Part shown: positions 20,115-30,300 of the stretch, piece by piece
How the letters are laid out: each line of letters opens with the position of its first letter
Position numbering within the stretch: position 1 is the stretch's first letter
Assembly (NCBI GenBank): GCA_012267415.1
Contig: JAAXGN010000084.1
Location: forward strand, 1 to 64,000
Origin: Candidatus Poribacteria bacterium
Lineage (GTDB): Bacteria > Poribacteria > WGA-4E > WGA-3G
Direction of reading: 5' to 3'
Length of the DNA: 64,000 bases
Program-made: the position numbers and the translations under genes
Notes under the pieces: model-generated
The model's database searches: none
What the model was told of the DNA's origin: nothing
Seen by the model: only the letters and a program-made list of their open reading frames with translations

Positions 20115-21506
20115 ATGAAAACACGATTAGAAAAAGATAGTTTGGGTGAGGTTGCGGTTCCTGAAGATGCATATTGGGGCGCACAGACACAACGCGCTTA
20201 TCACAATTTTAATATTGGTGACGAACGTTTTCCACCTACTTTCATTCGCTCGCTTGCTATAATCAAACATGCAGCTGCGACTGTCAATGCAGAACTGGAT
20301 AGCATTACGCCAGAAATAGCAAACCTTATCTGTCGCGCAGCGGATGAAGTCGCTGATGGTAAACTTGCCAACCAGTTTCCACTTAGGATCTGGCAGACAG
20401 GCAGCGGAACACAGACCCACATGAATATTAATGAGGTGATTGCGAACCGTGCAAATGAACTTGCTGGAGAGAAACGTGGTGTGAAATCCCCTGTTCATCC
20501 GAATGACCATGTAAATCGATCACAGTCAACGAACGATGTTTTTCCGACGGCAATACATGTGTCAGTTGTGACTGAGTGTGTTGAACGGTTGTTACCTGCT
20601 GCGGCAGCCTTACAAGGTGCGTTGGAAAATAAATCACAAGATTTTTCAGATATCGTAAAGACGGGTCGTACACATCTGATGGATGCGACACCTTTGACAT
20701 TAGGACAGGTATTTAGCGGGTATGCCCATCAAGTGGCACATGCACAAGAGGCGATTAGAAATACATTAACACATCTGTATGAACTTCCGATTGGTGGGAC
20801 AGCGGTTGGCACAGGTTTAAACACACATCCTGAGTATGCAGATGCTGTCGCGTTTCGTATAGCTGCACGGACTGGACATCCTTTTGTGAGTGCGCCGAAT
20901 AAATTTGAGGCGTTAGGAAGTCGAGACGCACTCGTATCCGCAAGTGGCGCGATGAAACGTCTTGCTTGTGCTTTGTACAAAATTGCTAACGATATCCGTT
21001 GGTTAGGCAGCGGACCCCGGTGTGGTATAGGTGAACTGATTCTACCGGAAAACGAACCGGGGAGTTCTATCATGCCCGGAAAGGTCAATCCGACACAGTG
21101 TGAAGCGATGACGATGGTCTGTGCACAGGTGATTGGCAATGATACAACGATTTCTTTGGCTGGGAGTGCTGGGAATTTTGAGTTGAACGTATTTATGCCT
21201 GTGATCGCATTCAATTGTTTGCAGTCTATTAGATTGCTATCGGATGCATGTGGTGCATTCCGAGAACATTGCGTTGTTGGGATTGAAGCGAATAGGGCTG
21301 CTATTGCTGGTTATCTTGAAGCGTCGTTGATGTTAGTAACAGCCTTGACGCCACGCATAGGTTACGATGCTGCGGCAAAACTTGCACAAAAGGCACATAG
21401 GGACGGATCAACACTGCGGGACGTTGCGGTTGAAGAAGACGTATTGACAGGGGAAGAGTTTGATGAATTGGTTGTGCCAAGTGAGATGGTGGAGCCAAAC
21501 TTATAG
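20115..21506 (+). CDS. fumC: Fumarate hydratase class II
   Basis: Interconverts fumarate and malate in the TCA cycle; cytoplasmic homotetramer. I use ATG at 20115 (GAGGAA 4-5 bases upstream) rather than the TTG one codon before, giving 463 residues, the usual length. Signatures are [18 protein letters not shown] (about 95-112), [36 protein letters not shown] and the superfamily signature [15 protein letters not shown] near 315-329. HPNDHVN.SQS..D and the T-H-N/M pattern favour fumarase over aspartase or argininosuccinate lyase. Its own promoter candidate lies upstream; a repeat hairpin after the stop separates it from convergent rpoC. Confidence 0.95.
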   Translation: MKTRLEKDSLGEVAVPEDAYWGAQTQRAYHNFNIGDERFPPTFIRSLAIIKHAAATVNAELDSITPEIANLICRAADEVADGKLANQFPLRIWQTGSGTQTHMNINEVIANRANELAGEKRGVKSPVHPNDHVNRSQSTNDVFPTAIHVSVVTECVERLLPAAAALQGALENKSQDFSDIVKTGRTHLMDATPLTLGQVFSGYAHQVAHAQEAIRNTLTHLYELPIGGTAVGTGLNTHPEYADAVAFRIAARTGHPFVSAPNKFEALGSRDALVSASGAMKRLACALYKIANDIRWLGSGPRCGIGELILPENEPGSSIMPGKVNPTQCEAMTMVCAQVIGNDTTISLAGSAGNFELNVFMPVIAFNCLQSIRLLSDACGAFREHCVVGIEANRAAIAGYLEASLMLVTALTPRIGYDAAAKLAQKAHRDGSTLRDVAVEEDVLTGEEFDELVVPSEMVEPNL

Positions 21507-21524
21507 TTGCTTGAGGACTTACAC

Positions 21525-21624
21525 ATAACGACGGGCAATAAATTGCCCTACTACAAACGGACAGGTTCGTAGTAGGGCAATTCATTGCCCGTTGATATTA
21601 CCCAATTTTATTTTTAATCTTCAT
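21525..21624. repeat. Palindromic repeat between convergent fumC and rpoC (family A end)
   Basis: Inverted arms ACGGGCAATAAATTGCCCTACTAC and GTAGTAGGGCAATTCATTGCCCG (each quoted in part: GGGCAATAAATTGCCC, GGGCAATTCATTGCCC) form a long hairpin. The right flank ATTACCCAAT ... TTAATCTTCAT matches family A ends. A near-copy lies at 52548-52675. Between convergent genes it may serve as a two-way terminator. Confidence 0.75.
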
Positions 21625-21664
21625 AACCTCGCCCCTACGATCATGTTTTAGGCATTCAACGGGT

Positions 21665-24600
21665 TTAGTCTTCAACGGCGTCCGAGAGTGGTTCTGCAAG
21701 TTCCTCAAGTTCAGGCAGTTCTTCTGGTTCTAAGTCTATGGTGGCATCGCTGGTTACATCAAGTTCGCGCCACTCAGAGAATCCTGTGCCTGCTGGTATG
21801 AGTCGTCCGAGGATTACATTTTCCTTCAAACCTCTTAGCATGTCAGTCTGTCCTTCAACGGCGGCATCCGAGAGTACTTTCCGCGTTTCTTGGAAACTTG
21901 CAGCGGAGATGAAACTTTCGGTACTTAGCGATGCTTTGCTAATACTTTGCAGGACAGGTTTGCCGGTTGCCGGTGTTCTTCCCTCTTCTTCAACCCGTCT
22001 ATTTTCAGCGTGGAATCTGTGTCGAGGCACCTCATCATTTGCATAAAACTCTGTATCACCGACGGTCAGGATACGTATCTTTTGAAGCATTTGTCGGACG
22101 ATAACTTCAACGTGCTTGTCGTTGATACTGTTTGTTTCATATACAGTCTGTACTTCATCAACGAGATATGTCCAGACAGCCTCTTCACCTTCTATTGAGT
22201 GCCCGTTGATGGTAGTCCTGCCGATGGCAAGGATGTCGTGTGGGTTTAGGTATCCATCTGTGAGGGGTTGCCCAGCTTCTACCTTGTCCCCATCGTCGAC
22301 CCGTCGTTTTTCATCCGGGATGGCATAGAGGCGACTCTTTGTTTGACCATCAACGATTCGGTATTGCGGTACACCAGCCTTCTGTCCGGTGAGTTGGACG
22401 ACTCCCTCAATTTCAGCGATTTCTGCTGCATCTTGCCGTTTGGGGGGACGTGCTTCAAACAGACCGGTCACTCTTGGGATACCGGCAACGATGTCAAGGT
22501 TTGTGGTTTTCTCGTGCAATTCAGCCAATGGCTGTTGTGCTTTCACCTTATCTCCCGGCTTGAGTGAACCGGAATAACCGTTGGGTATAAGGTGAGAAAC
22601 TTTTGCACCACTTGCGGTTTCTATATCGATTCTGAATCGTTCTTCCAGACCATCCACTTCTACACCTGGGTATTGTTCAAGAGCGGTTGCATATTCCCAA
22701 TCTTTTAATTCTTCTCCTATCTTAAGCGGACAACTTGGGTGTATAATCTTGGTAACCTCATAATTGTTCTTTGAAGTTAATGCAGATTTTTCCTTATACT
22801 CAACTTCATTTAGTATTTCGCCTACCTTAACATCAACTTCCTTTGAGATGACTTCTGTCACCTTGAATACCCTTTCGGTATCAAATCCCTTGTAGAGTCG
22901 TAGTGCGCGTTTGTATTCGGTTTCATCAATCTGCTGTCCGGGAGTAAGTTCACATTCATCATGATGCACTTCAAGGATATGATACACCAATTGTGTCTCA
23001 GGTGGTGGTGTATCCGTTTCTCTGTGCTGTTTGAGGAGTGCTTTGTGGTCCTTTTCAGTCATGATGTGCTCTTCTTCACTACCTTCGGAAGTATGAATAT
23101 ATAGTTTTTCATAGTCAAACCCTCTGTGGCTTCTTCTGTAACGACTCGATTCGGATTGTGTGATGAGTTCTCCGATAGCAACTGGGAAGTCGTCATGATG
23201 GATTGTAGCGATTCGGTAGAGTCGTTCCACCTCAAAAGCACTGTCATTTTTCATGACATTAACTTCAAAACCGGGATATGCTTTTGTGACCGCTTTTTTC
23301 TCATTTTCAGTGAGTAGTGTACCTGTCTCTAAACCACAGTCTGCATGATGTACAGCAGTGACTCGGAACTTGAGTCTATCCTCTGTTACACCGGGGAACT
23401 TATCCCGAAGTGTCTGTAAATTATCAACTTCAATGATATCCCCACGTTCTAGTGGACACTCAGGATGATTTACCTTCAAGACACGACAAATGGCGGGTGA
23501 AGGTCGTTTAACTTCAAAGGCTTTATTCTCTTCTTGTGCACGTTTGTATTCATTCGCTGTCAACTCTTGACCGAGTGTTAGGTCTACACCTTCACTCACT
23601 TCGGTTACTATATAAAACGGTTCACTGAGTTCCAGGTGGTATTGACTCTCTTCCTCTTGTGAGAGCAGATCGCCAACTTTAAATGGACAGTCGTCATGGG
23701 TTACCTCCTGAATTCGGTATCGCGGTGGAATGTCATCCTGCATCTTACTGTATTCTTCTTTATATTCAGTTTCGGTAAGTATGTCACCCGCTTTGGTTTG
23801 GTATACCCATTCACCGGCGAAGGGTCGAATTTCAGCACGCCATGTTTCTGCTTCACTTTCAGTCAATCGTTTTCCTTGCTTCAGCGAAGTACCTGGATGT
23901 TTCACGGTTTCCACACGATAGTGTGCTTCCGAGCATCGGAATAAGGAATATTTGTATGAAAGCATTTGGTATTCCTGTTCTGTAAGAGGTTGTCCTACGT
24001 TGAGTGGCGAATCTGTCCCTGTGTTTGCTTCAACTGCATCCGGATGGTTTACTGCTGTAATTTGGTATGAGATAGGTTCTACCTCAAATCCAGGGAATTT
24101 CTCAAGGTATTCCTGATACTGTTTTTCGGTGAGGAATTCATCAGGTTGCAGCTTACATTTGGGATGCTGCACTGTTATGACCTTGTATTTTGGTTGATCA
24201 AGGTGTTCAGCAACCTGTTGTGCGATCCAGAGTCCACTTTCTTCTCTGACAGTTCTGCCGGGAATATAATCACGGAATTGGACTGTTCCTGTCTCTTTAG
24301 CGAGGATTTTACGTGCGAGTCGTTCACTCATATCTTCAACGACGCCACCCGTATGGAATGTCCGCATCGTTAACTGTGTGCCGGGTTCACCGATGGATTG
24401 TGCAGCGATAATACCGATAGCTTCACCGACATTGACGCGGTGTCCTGTTGTTAGGTCAGCACCGTAGCACATTGCACATGCGCCTTTCTCTGCTTCACAC
24501 GTAAGTATGGAGCGGACACGCACGCTGGGGACTTCTGTTTGCTCAATCGCCTGTGCCATTTGTGGTGTAATCAACGTATTACTTTCCGCCATTGTCTCCT

Positions 24601-27289
24601 TAGTTTCTGGATGGACGACAGGTTCAACTGTAACACGGCCACTAATCTTGAAACTGATGGAGCCGGCATCTGTTGTGAACTTCAGGATGCCGTGGGTTGT
24701 TTCGCAATCCTCTTCTGTAATCATGACATCTTGTGCAACATCAACGAGTTTCCGCGTAAGGTATCCTGATGCGGCAGTTTTCATTGCGGTATCAACCAAC
24801 CCCTTACGTGACCCGTAGGTTGAGGTGAAGTAGTCAAGTACATCCAATCCTTCCCGATAGGAGGATTGAATGGGGGTGGATAAAATTTCACCGCTCTGCT
24901 TTGACTTTAAACCGACAATTGCACTGATCTGAATGAATGGATTTTTGCGAGCACGCGCGCCACTATCCGCCATCAGATGCACCGGACTGAAACCTTCTAC
25001 CTCTTCATCCTGTTCTATTAGATAGGTTTCGGTTTCAGGAAGCACATGAAAGAGCGTATCTTCTATTTTCGTAACGGTATCATACCATATCCGAATTTTC
25101 TCATTCTCTAATTCCTCAGCTTCAAGGTTTTTCTGCTTGTCTAGCTGTTCAATCTTTTTCCTTGCTTCATTGAGGATCTCGTTTTTTTCGGGTGGTATCA
25201 AGTAGTCTCGGATACCGGGGGAGATACCGCTGCGCGTTGCGTATTCAAAACTGAGTTTCTGCATGCGATCCAGCAGCGAGACAGTTTCTGCTGTCCCGAG
25301 TTCATTGAAACATCGTTTTACAAGTTGTGATAGTCTTCTACCGCGCGCTTCTTCATTAAAGAATGGCAATTCGAGTCCCGTTATTTCATCCTTCCAACTC
25401 AGTGACGAAGTGCCATTTATAAAGGGAAGCACTTCGTTGAATATCACGCGTCCGACGGTTGTAAGGATCGGTTCACGGTGTCCTTTAAAAAAGAGTAGCA
25501 CAGAATCGTGTAGTTTCAAGGTACCGCATCCGTGTGCATGTGTTATCTGGTCAAGAGACGTGAAGCGACGTTTCGCCCACGGTTCGTCTTCTAATGTTGC
25601 GAAAATATCTCTCTTCTTGCCATCTTCCGTTTCTTCTGCATACGCAGCATGAAGTAGTTCTGCCCTCTGTTGATGTTCTGGTAAAGCCTTTGTTAGGAAA
25701 CTTGCGCCTAAGACCATATCAAGCTCTGGGACTGTAATCGGTTCACCGTGTGAAGGTTTGAGAATGTTCCCACTGCTAAGTAGTAACATTTTAGCTTCTG
25801 TGCGTGCTTCAATAGAAAGTGGCACGTGAACTGCCATCTGGTCACCATCAAAATCCGCGTTGAATGCTTTACAGACGAGTGGTGGAATACGGATGGATTT
25901 ACCTTCAACGAGGACAGGCATAAACGCTTGAATGCCGAGTCGGTGGAGTGTCGGTGGACGATTGAGTAGAACGGGATGATCAGCGATAACTTCCTCCAAC
26001 GCTTCCCAGACAGGAGAATCAGGTGTTGTGTTTTCGGTCATGTGTTTACCGCGTTTGATGGTCTGGACATGTCCGGCTGCCAAGAGTTTTTCAATAATGA
26101 AAGGTTTGTAAAGTTCAACCGCCATCAATTTCGGCAAACCACACTGATGCAGTTCAAGTTCGGGTCCAACGACGATGACACTTCTACCGGAATAATCAAC
26201 GCGTTTTCCGAGTAGGTTCTGACGGAATCGTCCGACTTTGCCTCTAAGAATATCAGATAAGGATTTGAGCGCGCGTTTACCTGGACCGGTGACCTGTCGT
26301 CCATGTCTACCGTTGTCCAGAAATGCGTCGACAGATTCCTGAAGCATCCGTTTTTCATTTCTGAGGATAACTTCAGGAGACCTCAGGTCAATAAGTTTCT
26401 GTAAGCGGTTGTTGCGGTTAATGACGCGACGATACAGATCGTTGAGGTCACTTGTTGCGAATCTACCACCTTCCAAAGAGACCAGAGGACGTAGGTCAGG
26501 ACTGATAACAGGTAAAACATCAAGTATCATCCATTCAGGTTGCATCTGTGTTTTATTGAACCCAGCCACCATCCTGAGTTGCTTTGACAGTTTCATTTTC
26601 TTTTGTCGGCTTGATGTTGCTTCTAGTTCTTCAGTCAGTTTTTCCACATCATCAGGGAGACTTATTTTTCGTAGCAGTTGTTGAATTGCCTCTGCTCCTG
26701 TTCCCGCTTTGAATGCGCCTGGATGCTCTTGCATCTTACTGATCACTTCTGTCTCGGTGAGAATGTCTTTCTCATTCAACCCACAACTTTCATCGGTGAC
26801 TTCTATTACGATAAACGCTTCAAAATAGAGGACCCGTTCGACTTGACGTGATGCCAGTTCAAGGAACGTCCCAATACGGGATGGGATTCCTTTAAAAAAC
26901 CAGATATGGGAGACGGGGGTTGCGAGTCTGATGTAACCGAGTCGTTCACGTCGGACTTGTGATTTCGTTACTTCAACACCACACTGATCACAGATAAGTC
27001 CTTTGTGTTTAATCCGCTTGTATTTCCCGCAACTGCATTCAAAGTCTTTCTGTGGTCCGAATGTCGCTTCACAGAATAGTCCTTGGTGTTCGGGACGAAA
27101 ACTTCGGTAGTTAATCGTTTCCGCTTTTTTGATTTCTCCACAGTCGCATGTATCTTTTTCGGGGCATGACCATGTGCCGCTTGCGGGATTCCTATTCTTA
27201 CAGGATGTCCGTTTTGCCCAATCTCTAATCTGTTCAGGTGAGGCGATGCTGATAGATATACGATTGAATTGCTGTTCATTGTCTGCCAT
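21665..27289 (-). CDS. rpoC: RNA polymerase beta' subunit with a large repeat insertion
   Basis: 1874 residues against the usual 1200-1450. Conserved landmarks: zinc ribbon CSCGKYKRIKHKGLICDQCG near 85-105, lid/rudder region, the catalytic NADFDGD near 470, bridge-helix/trigger-loop text GEPGTQLTMRTFHTGG near 965-980, second zinc site CEAEKGACAMCYG, and the C-terminal GGLPR-like VAGIPRVTGLFEARPPK. Between about residues 1033 and 1548, inside the region corresponding to the E. coli SI3 site, about 515 residues form some 12-13 degenerate units with consensus (Y/F)xVxxVxHPxCxLxxGxxLTExEY. An extra Cys cluster (C30, C42, C48, C50) precedes the normal zinc ribbon. AAGGAG precedes ATG 27289; rpoB ends 37 bp upstream, so rpoBC form an operon. 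Confidence 0.97.
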   Translation of the reverse strand: MADNEQQFNRISISIASPEQIRDWAKRTSCKNRNPASGTWSCPEKDTCDCGEIKKAETINYRSFRPEHQGLFCEATFGPQKDFECSCGKYKRIKHKGLICDQCGVEVTKSQVRRERLGYIRLATPVSHIWFFKGIPSRIGTFLELASRQVERVLYFEAFIVIEVTDESCGLNEKDILTETEVISKMQEHPGAFKAGTGAEAIQQLLRKISLPDDVEKLTEELEATSSRQKKMKLSKQLRMVAGFNKTQMQPEWMILDVLPVISPDLRPLVSLEGGRFATSDLNDLYRRVINRNNRLQKLIDLRSPEVILRNEKRMLQESVDAFLDNGRHGRQVTGPGKRALKSLSDILRGKVGRFRQNLLGKRVDYSGRSVIVVGPELELHQCGLPKLMAVELYKPFIIEKLLAAGHVQTIKRGKHMTENTTPDSPVWEALEEVIADHPVLLNRPPTLHRLGIQAFMPVLVEGKSIRIPPLVCKAFNADFDGDQMAVHVPLSIEARTEAKMLLLSSGNILKPSHGEPITVPELDMVLGASFLTKALPEHQQRAELLHAAYAEETEDGKKRDIFATLEDEPWAKRRFTSLDQITHAHGCGTLKLHDSVLLFFKGHREPILTTVGRVIFNEVLPFINGTSSLSWKDEITGLELPFFNEEARGRRLSQLVKRCFNELGTAETVSLLDRMQKLSFEYATRSGISPGIRDYLIPPEKNEILNEARKKIEQLDKQKNLEAEELENEKIRIWYDTVTKIEDTLFHVLPETETYLIEQDEEVEGFSPVHLMADSGARARKNPFIQISAIVGLKSKQSGEILSTPIQSSYREGLDVLDYFTSTYGSRKGLVDTAMKTAASGYLTRKLVDVAQDVMITEEDCETTHGILKFTTDAGSISFKISGRVTVEPVVHPETKETMAESNTLITPQMAQAIEQTEVPSVRVRSILTCEAEKGACAMCYGADLTTGHRVNVGEAIGIIAAQSIGEPGTQLTMRTFHTGGVVEDMSERLARKILAKETGTVQFRDYIPGRTVREESGLWIAQQVAEHLDQPKYKVITVQHPKCKLQPDEFLTEKQYQEYLEKFPGFEVEPISYQITAVNHPDAVEANTGTDSPLNVGQPLTEQEYQMLSYKYSLFRCSEAHYRVETVKHPGTSLKQGKRLTESEAETWRAEIRPFAGEWVYQTKAGDILTETEYKEEYSKMQDDIPPRYRIQEVTHDDCPFKVGDLLSQEEESQYHLELSEPFYIVTEVSEGVDLTLGQELTANEYKRAQEENKAFEVKRPSPAICRVLKVNHPECPLERGDIIEVDNLQTLRDKFPGVTEDRLKFRVTAVHHADCGLETGTLLTENEKKAVTKAYPGFEVNVMKNDSAFEVERLYRIATIHHDDFPVAIGELITQSESSRYRRSHRGFDYEKLYIHTSEGSEEEHIMTEKDHKALLKQHRETDTPPPETQLVYHILEVHHDECELTPGQQIDETEYKRALRLYKGFDTERVFKVTEVISKEVDVKVGEILNEVEYKEKSALTSKNNYEVTKIIHPSCPLKIGEELKDWEYATALEQYPGVEVDGLEERFRIDIETASGAKVSHLIPNGYSGSLKPGDKVKAQQPLAELHEKTTNLDIVAGIPRVTGLFEARPPKRQDAAEIAEIEGVVQLTGQKAGVPQYRIVDGQTKSRLYAIPDEKRRVDDGDKVEAGQPLTDGYLNPHDILAIGRTTINGHSIEGEEAVWTYLVDEVQTVYETNSINDKHVEVIVRQMLQKIRILTVGDTEFYANDEVPRHRFHAENRRVEEEGRTPATGKPVLQSISKASLSTESFISAASFQETRKVLSDAAVEGQTDMLRGLKENVILGRLIPAGTGFSEWRELDVTSDATIDLEPEELPELEELAEPLSDAVED
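22650..24195 (-). repeat. Degenerate protein-level repeat array inside rpoC
   Basis: About 12-13 units of roughly 35-50 residues, for example VQHPKCKLQPDEFLTEKQY, VNHPECPLERGD, VHHADCGLETGTLLTENE, IIHPSCPLKIGEEL. Each has His-Pro/Asp-x-Cys, a G-x-x-L turn, a helix start (T/D)ExEY and often PGFEVE. Units have diverged strongly at the DNA level, so the expansion is old. Some units lack the His/Cys pair. Confidence 0.85.
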
Positions 27290-27326
27290 TATTTTGCTCC
27301 TTTAATGATTGTAGATAGGCTGATAA

Positions 27327-30300
27327 CTATTCGGAATCGTCTGTGTTCCATGCCAGTTTCAGCGGTGGTTCTTCATCTATGGGTTCTACTGTTTCCACTG
27401 TGTGCAAAAGCGGGAATCCGATGTCGTGTAGTCCTTGCTGTGCTGAATCGACATCTGAGGGATCTCCTTCAGTGAGTTCAACATTTAGACCGAGGCTCTG
27501 TAGTTCTCTGACGAGTACGTTGAAGGATTCAGGTGTTCCTGGTTTCAATGGACTTTGTCCCTTCACAATAGATTCGTATATTTTGGTTCTACCCTTGACA
27601 TCATCGGATTTGATTGTTAACATTTCTTGAAGTGTATGTGCTGTGCCGTAAGCTTCAAGTGCCCATACTTCCATCTCTCCGAGTCGTTGTCCGCCGTGTT
27701 GTGCTTTACCCCCAAGTGGTTGCTGTGTGACTAAGGAGTATGGACCTGTAGAACGTGCGTGCATTTTATCTGCGACGAGGTGGTTCAGTTTAAGGAAATA
27801 GACATATCCTACAGTGACCTCTTGTCCGAACGGATCCCCCGTGCGTCCATCATAGAGGACACTTTTCCCGGTCTTCTTGACGTTATCGGGTAATGTTGTA
27901 TCATCTAACATATCAAAGATCTCTTTCTCCGTCGCACCGTCAAATACAGGTGATGCGATGTGCAATCCGTGTTCCTTGCAAGCCAAGCCTAAATGGATTT
28001 CAAGGATTTGACCAACGTTCATACGAGATGGTACACCGAGCGGATTTAGGACGATATCGACCGGGGTTCCATCGGGTAGATATGGCATATCTTCTTCGGG
28101 TAGAATTTTTGCCACGACACCTTTGTTTCCGTAACGTCCTGCCATTTTATCTCCGATTGAGATAGGACGTCGACTTGCTACATAAACTTTCACGAGTTTC
28201 AAGACACCTGGTTTGAGTTCTTCGCCAGCATCAAGTTTCTCCAGTGCTTCATCTTTCTCCCTTGTATAATCTGTGATGCGACCAGAGGCGATTTCTTGAA
28301 GGCTCTTAATGTAGCTCATGGCTGCATCATCGGTAATTTGAAGCGATTCAAGTTGATCTTGTGAGAGTGTTTCCAGATATTCTCGGGTCAACACATCTCC
28401 TGCTTTTAGCTGCTCAGGTGCATCAGTGCTGTCTCCGTCTGCGGTGTCTTTATCGCTTTTGAAGGTTGTGGGATATACGAGTTCTTTGTTAGCCAATGTT
28501 TCCCGCAATTCTTCAGTCAACCGTTCGGACACCTGTTCTCGCTGTTCAAGCCATTTCTGCTCAATTTGTTTTCGTAGTGAGTCTTGTCGCCATGCGGTTT
28601 TTTCACTATCAGGTGTCGCTTGTCGAGAGAATACCTTAACATCAATGACAACGCCTTCTACGCCGGGTCGGGTATAAGCGGAAGCGTCCTTCACCTCTTT
28701 AACCTTTTCACCGAAAATAGCGCGAAGTAGTTTTTCTTCGGGTCCATATTCGCTTTCTCCTTTCGGTGAGATTTTTCCGACGAGGATACTGCCCGTTCCG
28801 ACAACACTCCCGACTCGGATGATACCTTCATCATCAAGTTGTGAAAGACTTCGTGCGGACATGTTTGGAATATCCTTTGTGATCTCCTCATCTCCCATTT
28901 TTGTTTGCCTTGCTGTGACTTCAAACTCTTCAATATGAATTGAGGTGAATGTATCATGCTTGATAAGCGATTCGCTGATGAGTATGGAGTCTTCAAAGTT
29001 ATGTCCACCCCAGGGCATATATGCACAGAGTATATTTCTGCCGAGCGCGAGTTCTCCGCCTTCTGTGGCTGTTCCATCTGCGATGACATCACCCGCGTCA
29101 ACGACATCTCCGATATTTACGCGTGGACGTTGATGTATGCATGTCCCGCTGTTGCTGCGTTTGAAGTTTTTCAATTTGTAGACATCGTATCCCATTTCAC
29201 TGAATCCGTGTTCACCTTCTTCAAGGTAGAGTGCTTGTCCTGTACGGATTAGGATTTCTTCTGCGTCAACACTGGATACGACACCACCTCTCTGTGCAAC
29301 GACCATTGCATTTGCATCGCGTGCGGCGCGATGTTCCATACCTGTGCCAACCCATGGTGCTTCGGGTCTGACCAATGGGACTGCTTGTCGTTGGTGGTTT
29401 GCTCCCATGAGTGCTCGGTTAGCGTCTTCGTGTTCTAAGAATGGCACGAGTGAAGCGGACACACCCACGATCTGTTGTGGTGCAATACCGATATATTCAA
29501 TTTCATTCAGATCGCGTTCAAGAACTTCTTCACCTTTACGACTCCGTAGTGTTTTAGGTTTATCGTTTGACTTGATAGCATCTGCAGGTGCGATGTGGTA
29601 TCTGTCCTCTGCATCCGCTGTTAGATATTCTACGTTTTTGGTTATCTTACCATTCCGTATTGCTCTATAGGGAGTTTCCAAGAATCCGTAAGGATTAACA
29701 CGAGCAAATGTTGCTAAGGAGACGATAAGACCGATTGAGGGACCTTCAGGTGTTTCTAACGGACAAACGCGTCCATAGTGTGTCCGATGGACATCGCGCA
29801 CCGCTGCAGTTGCCCGGTCACGATGGAGTCCCCCCGGACCAATTGCTGAGATACGACGTTTGTGTGTGAGTTCATCTAAAGGGTTGATCTGTTGCATGAA
29901 TTGGGAGAGTTGGTTGGAACCGAAAAACTCTCGGAGTGCCATCATCAAAGGTTTTGGATTAACCACATTTTTGGGATTCTTCAACTGTGAATCTGTCGTC
30001 GTACTGAGTTTTTCACGTGCTGCCCGACGTATCTGAAGCAGTGCAATCCGGAACTGATTTTCCAGAAGTTCTCCGATGACACGTACCCGTCGATTACCGA
30101 GATGGTCTAAATCATCAACGTCTTTAAGTCCATTTCGGATGTCCATGAGATGTTGCAGGGTAGCAGCAATATCCTCTTTTCGGAGTGTCCGCATATCTTC
30201 TGATGGCATCTCACCGGATTCATCAAGATAGACAGGCATGTCACCGAATTTTGAGTTGCATTTGTATCGTCCCACAGTGCCTAAATCGTATCGTGCGCCG

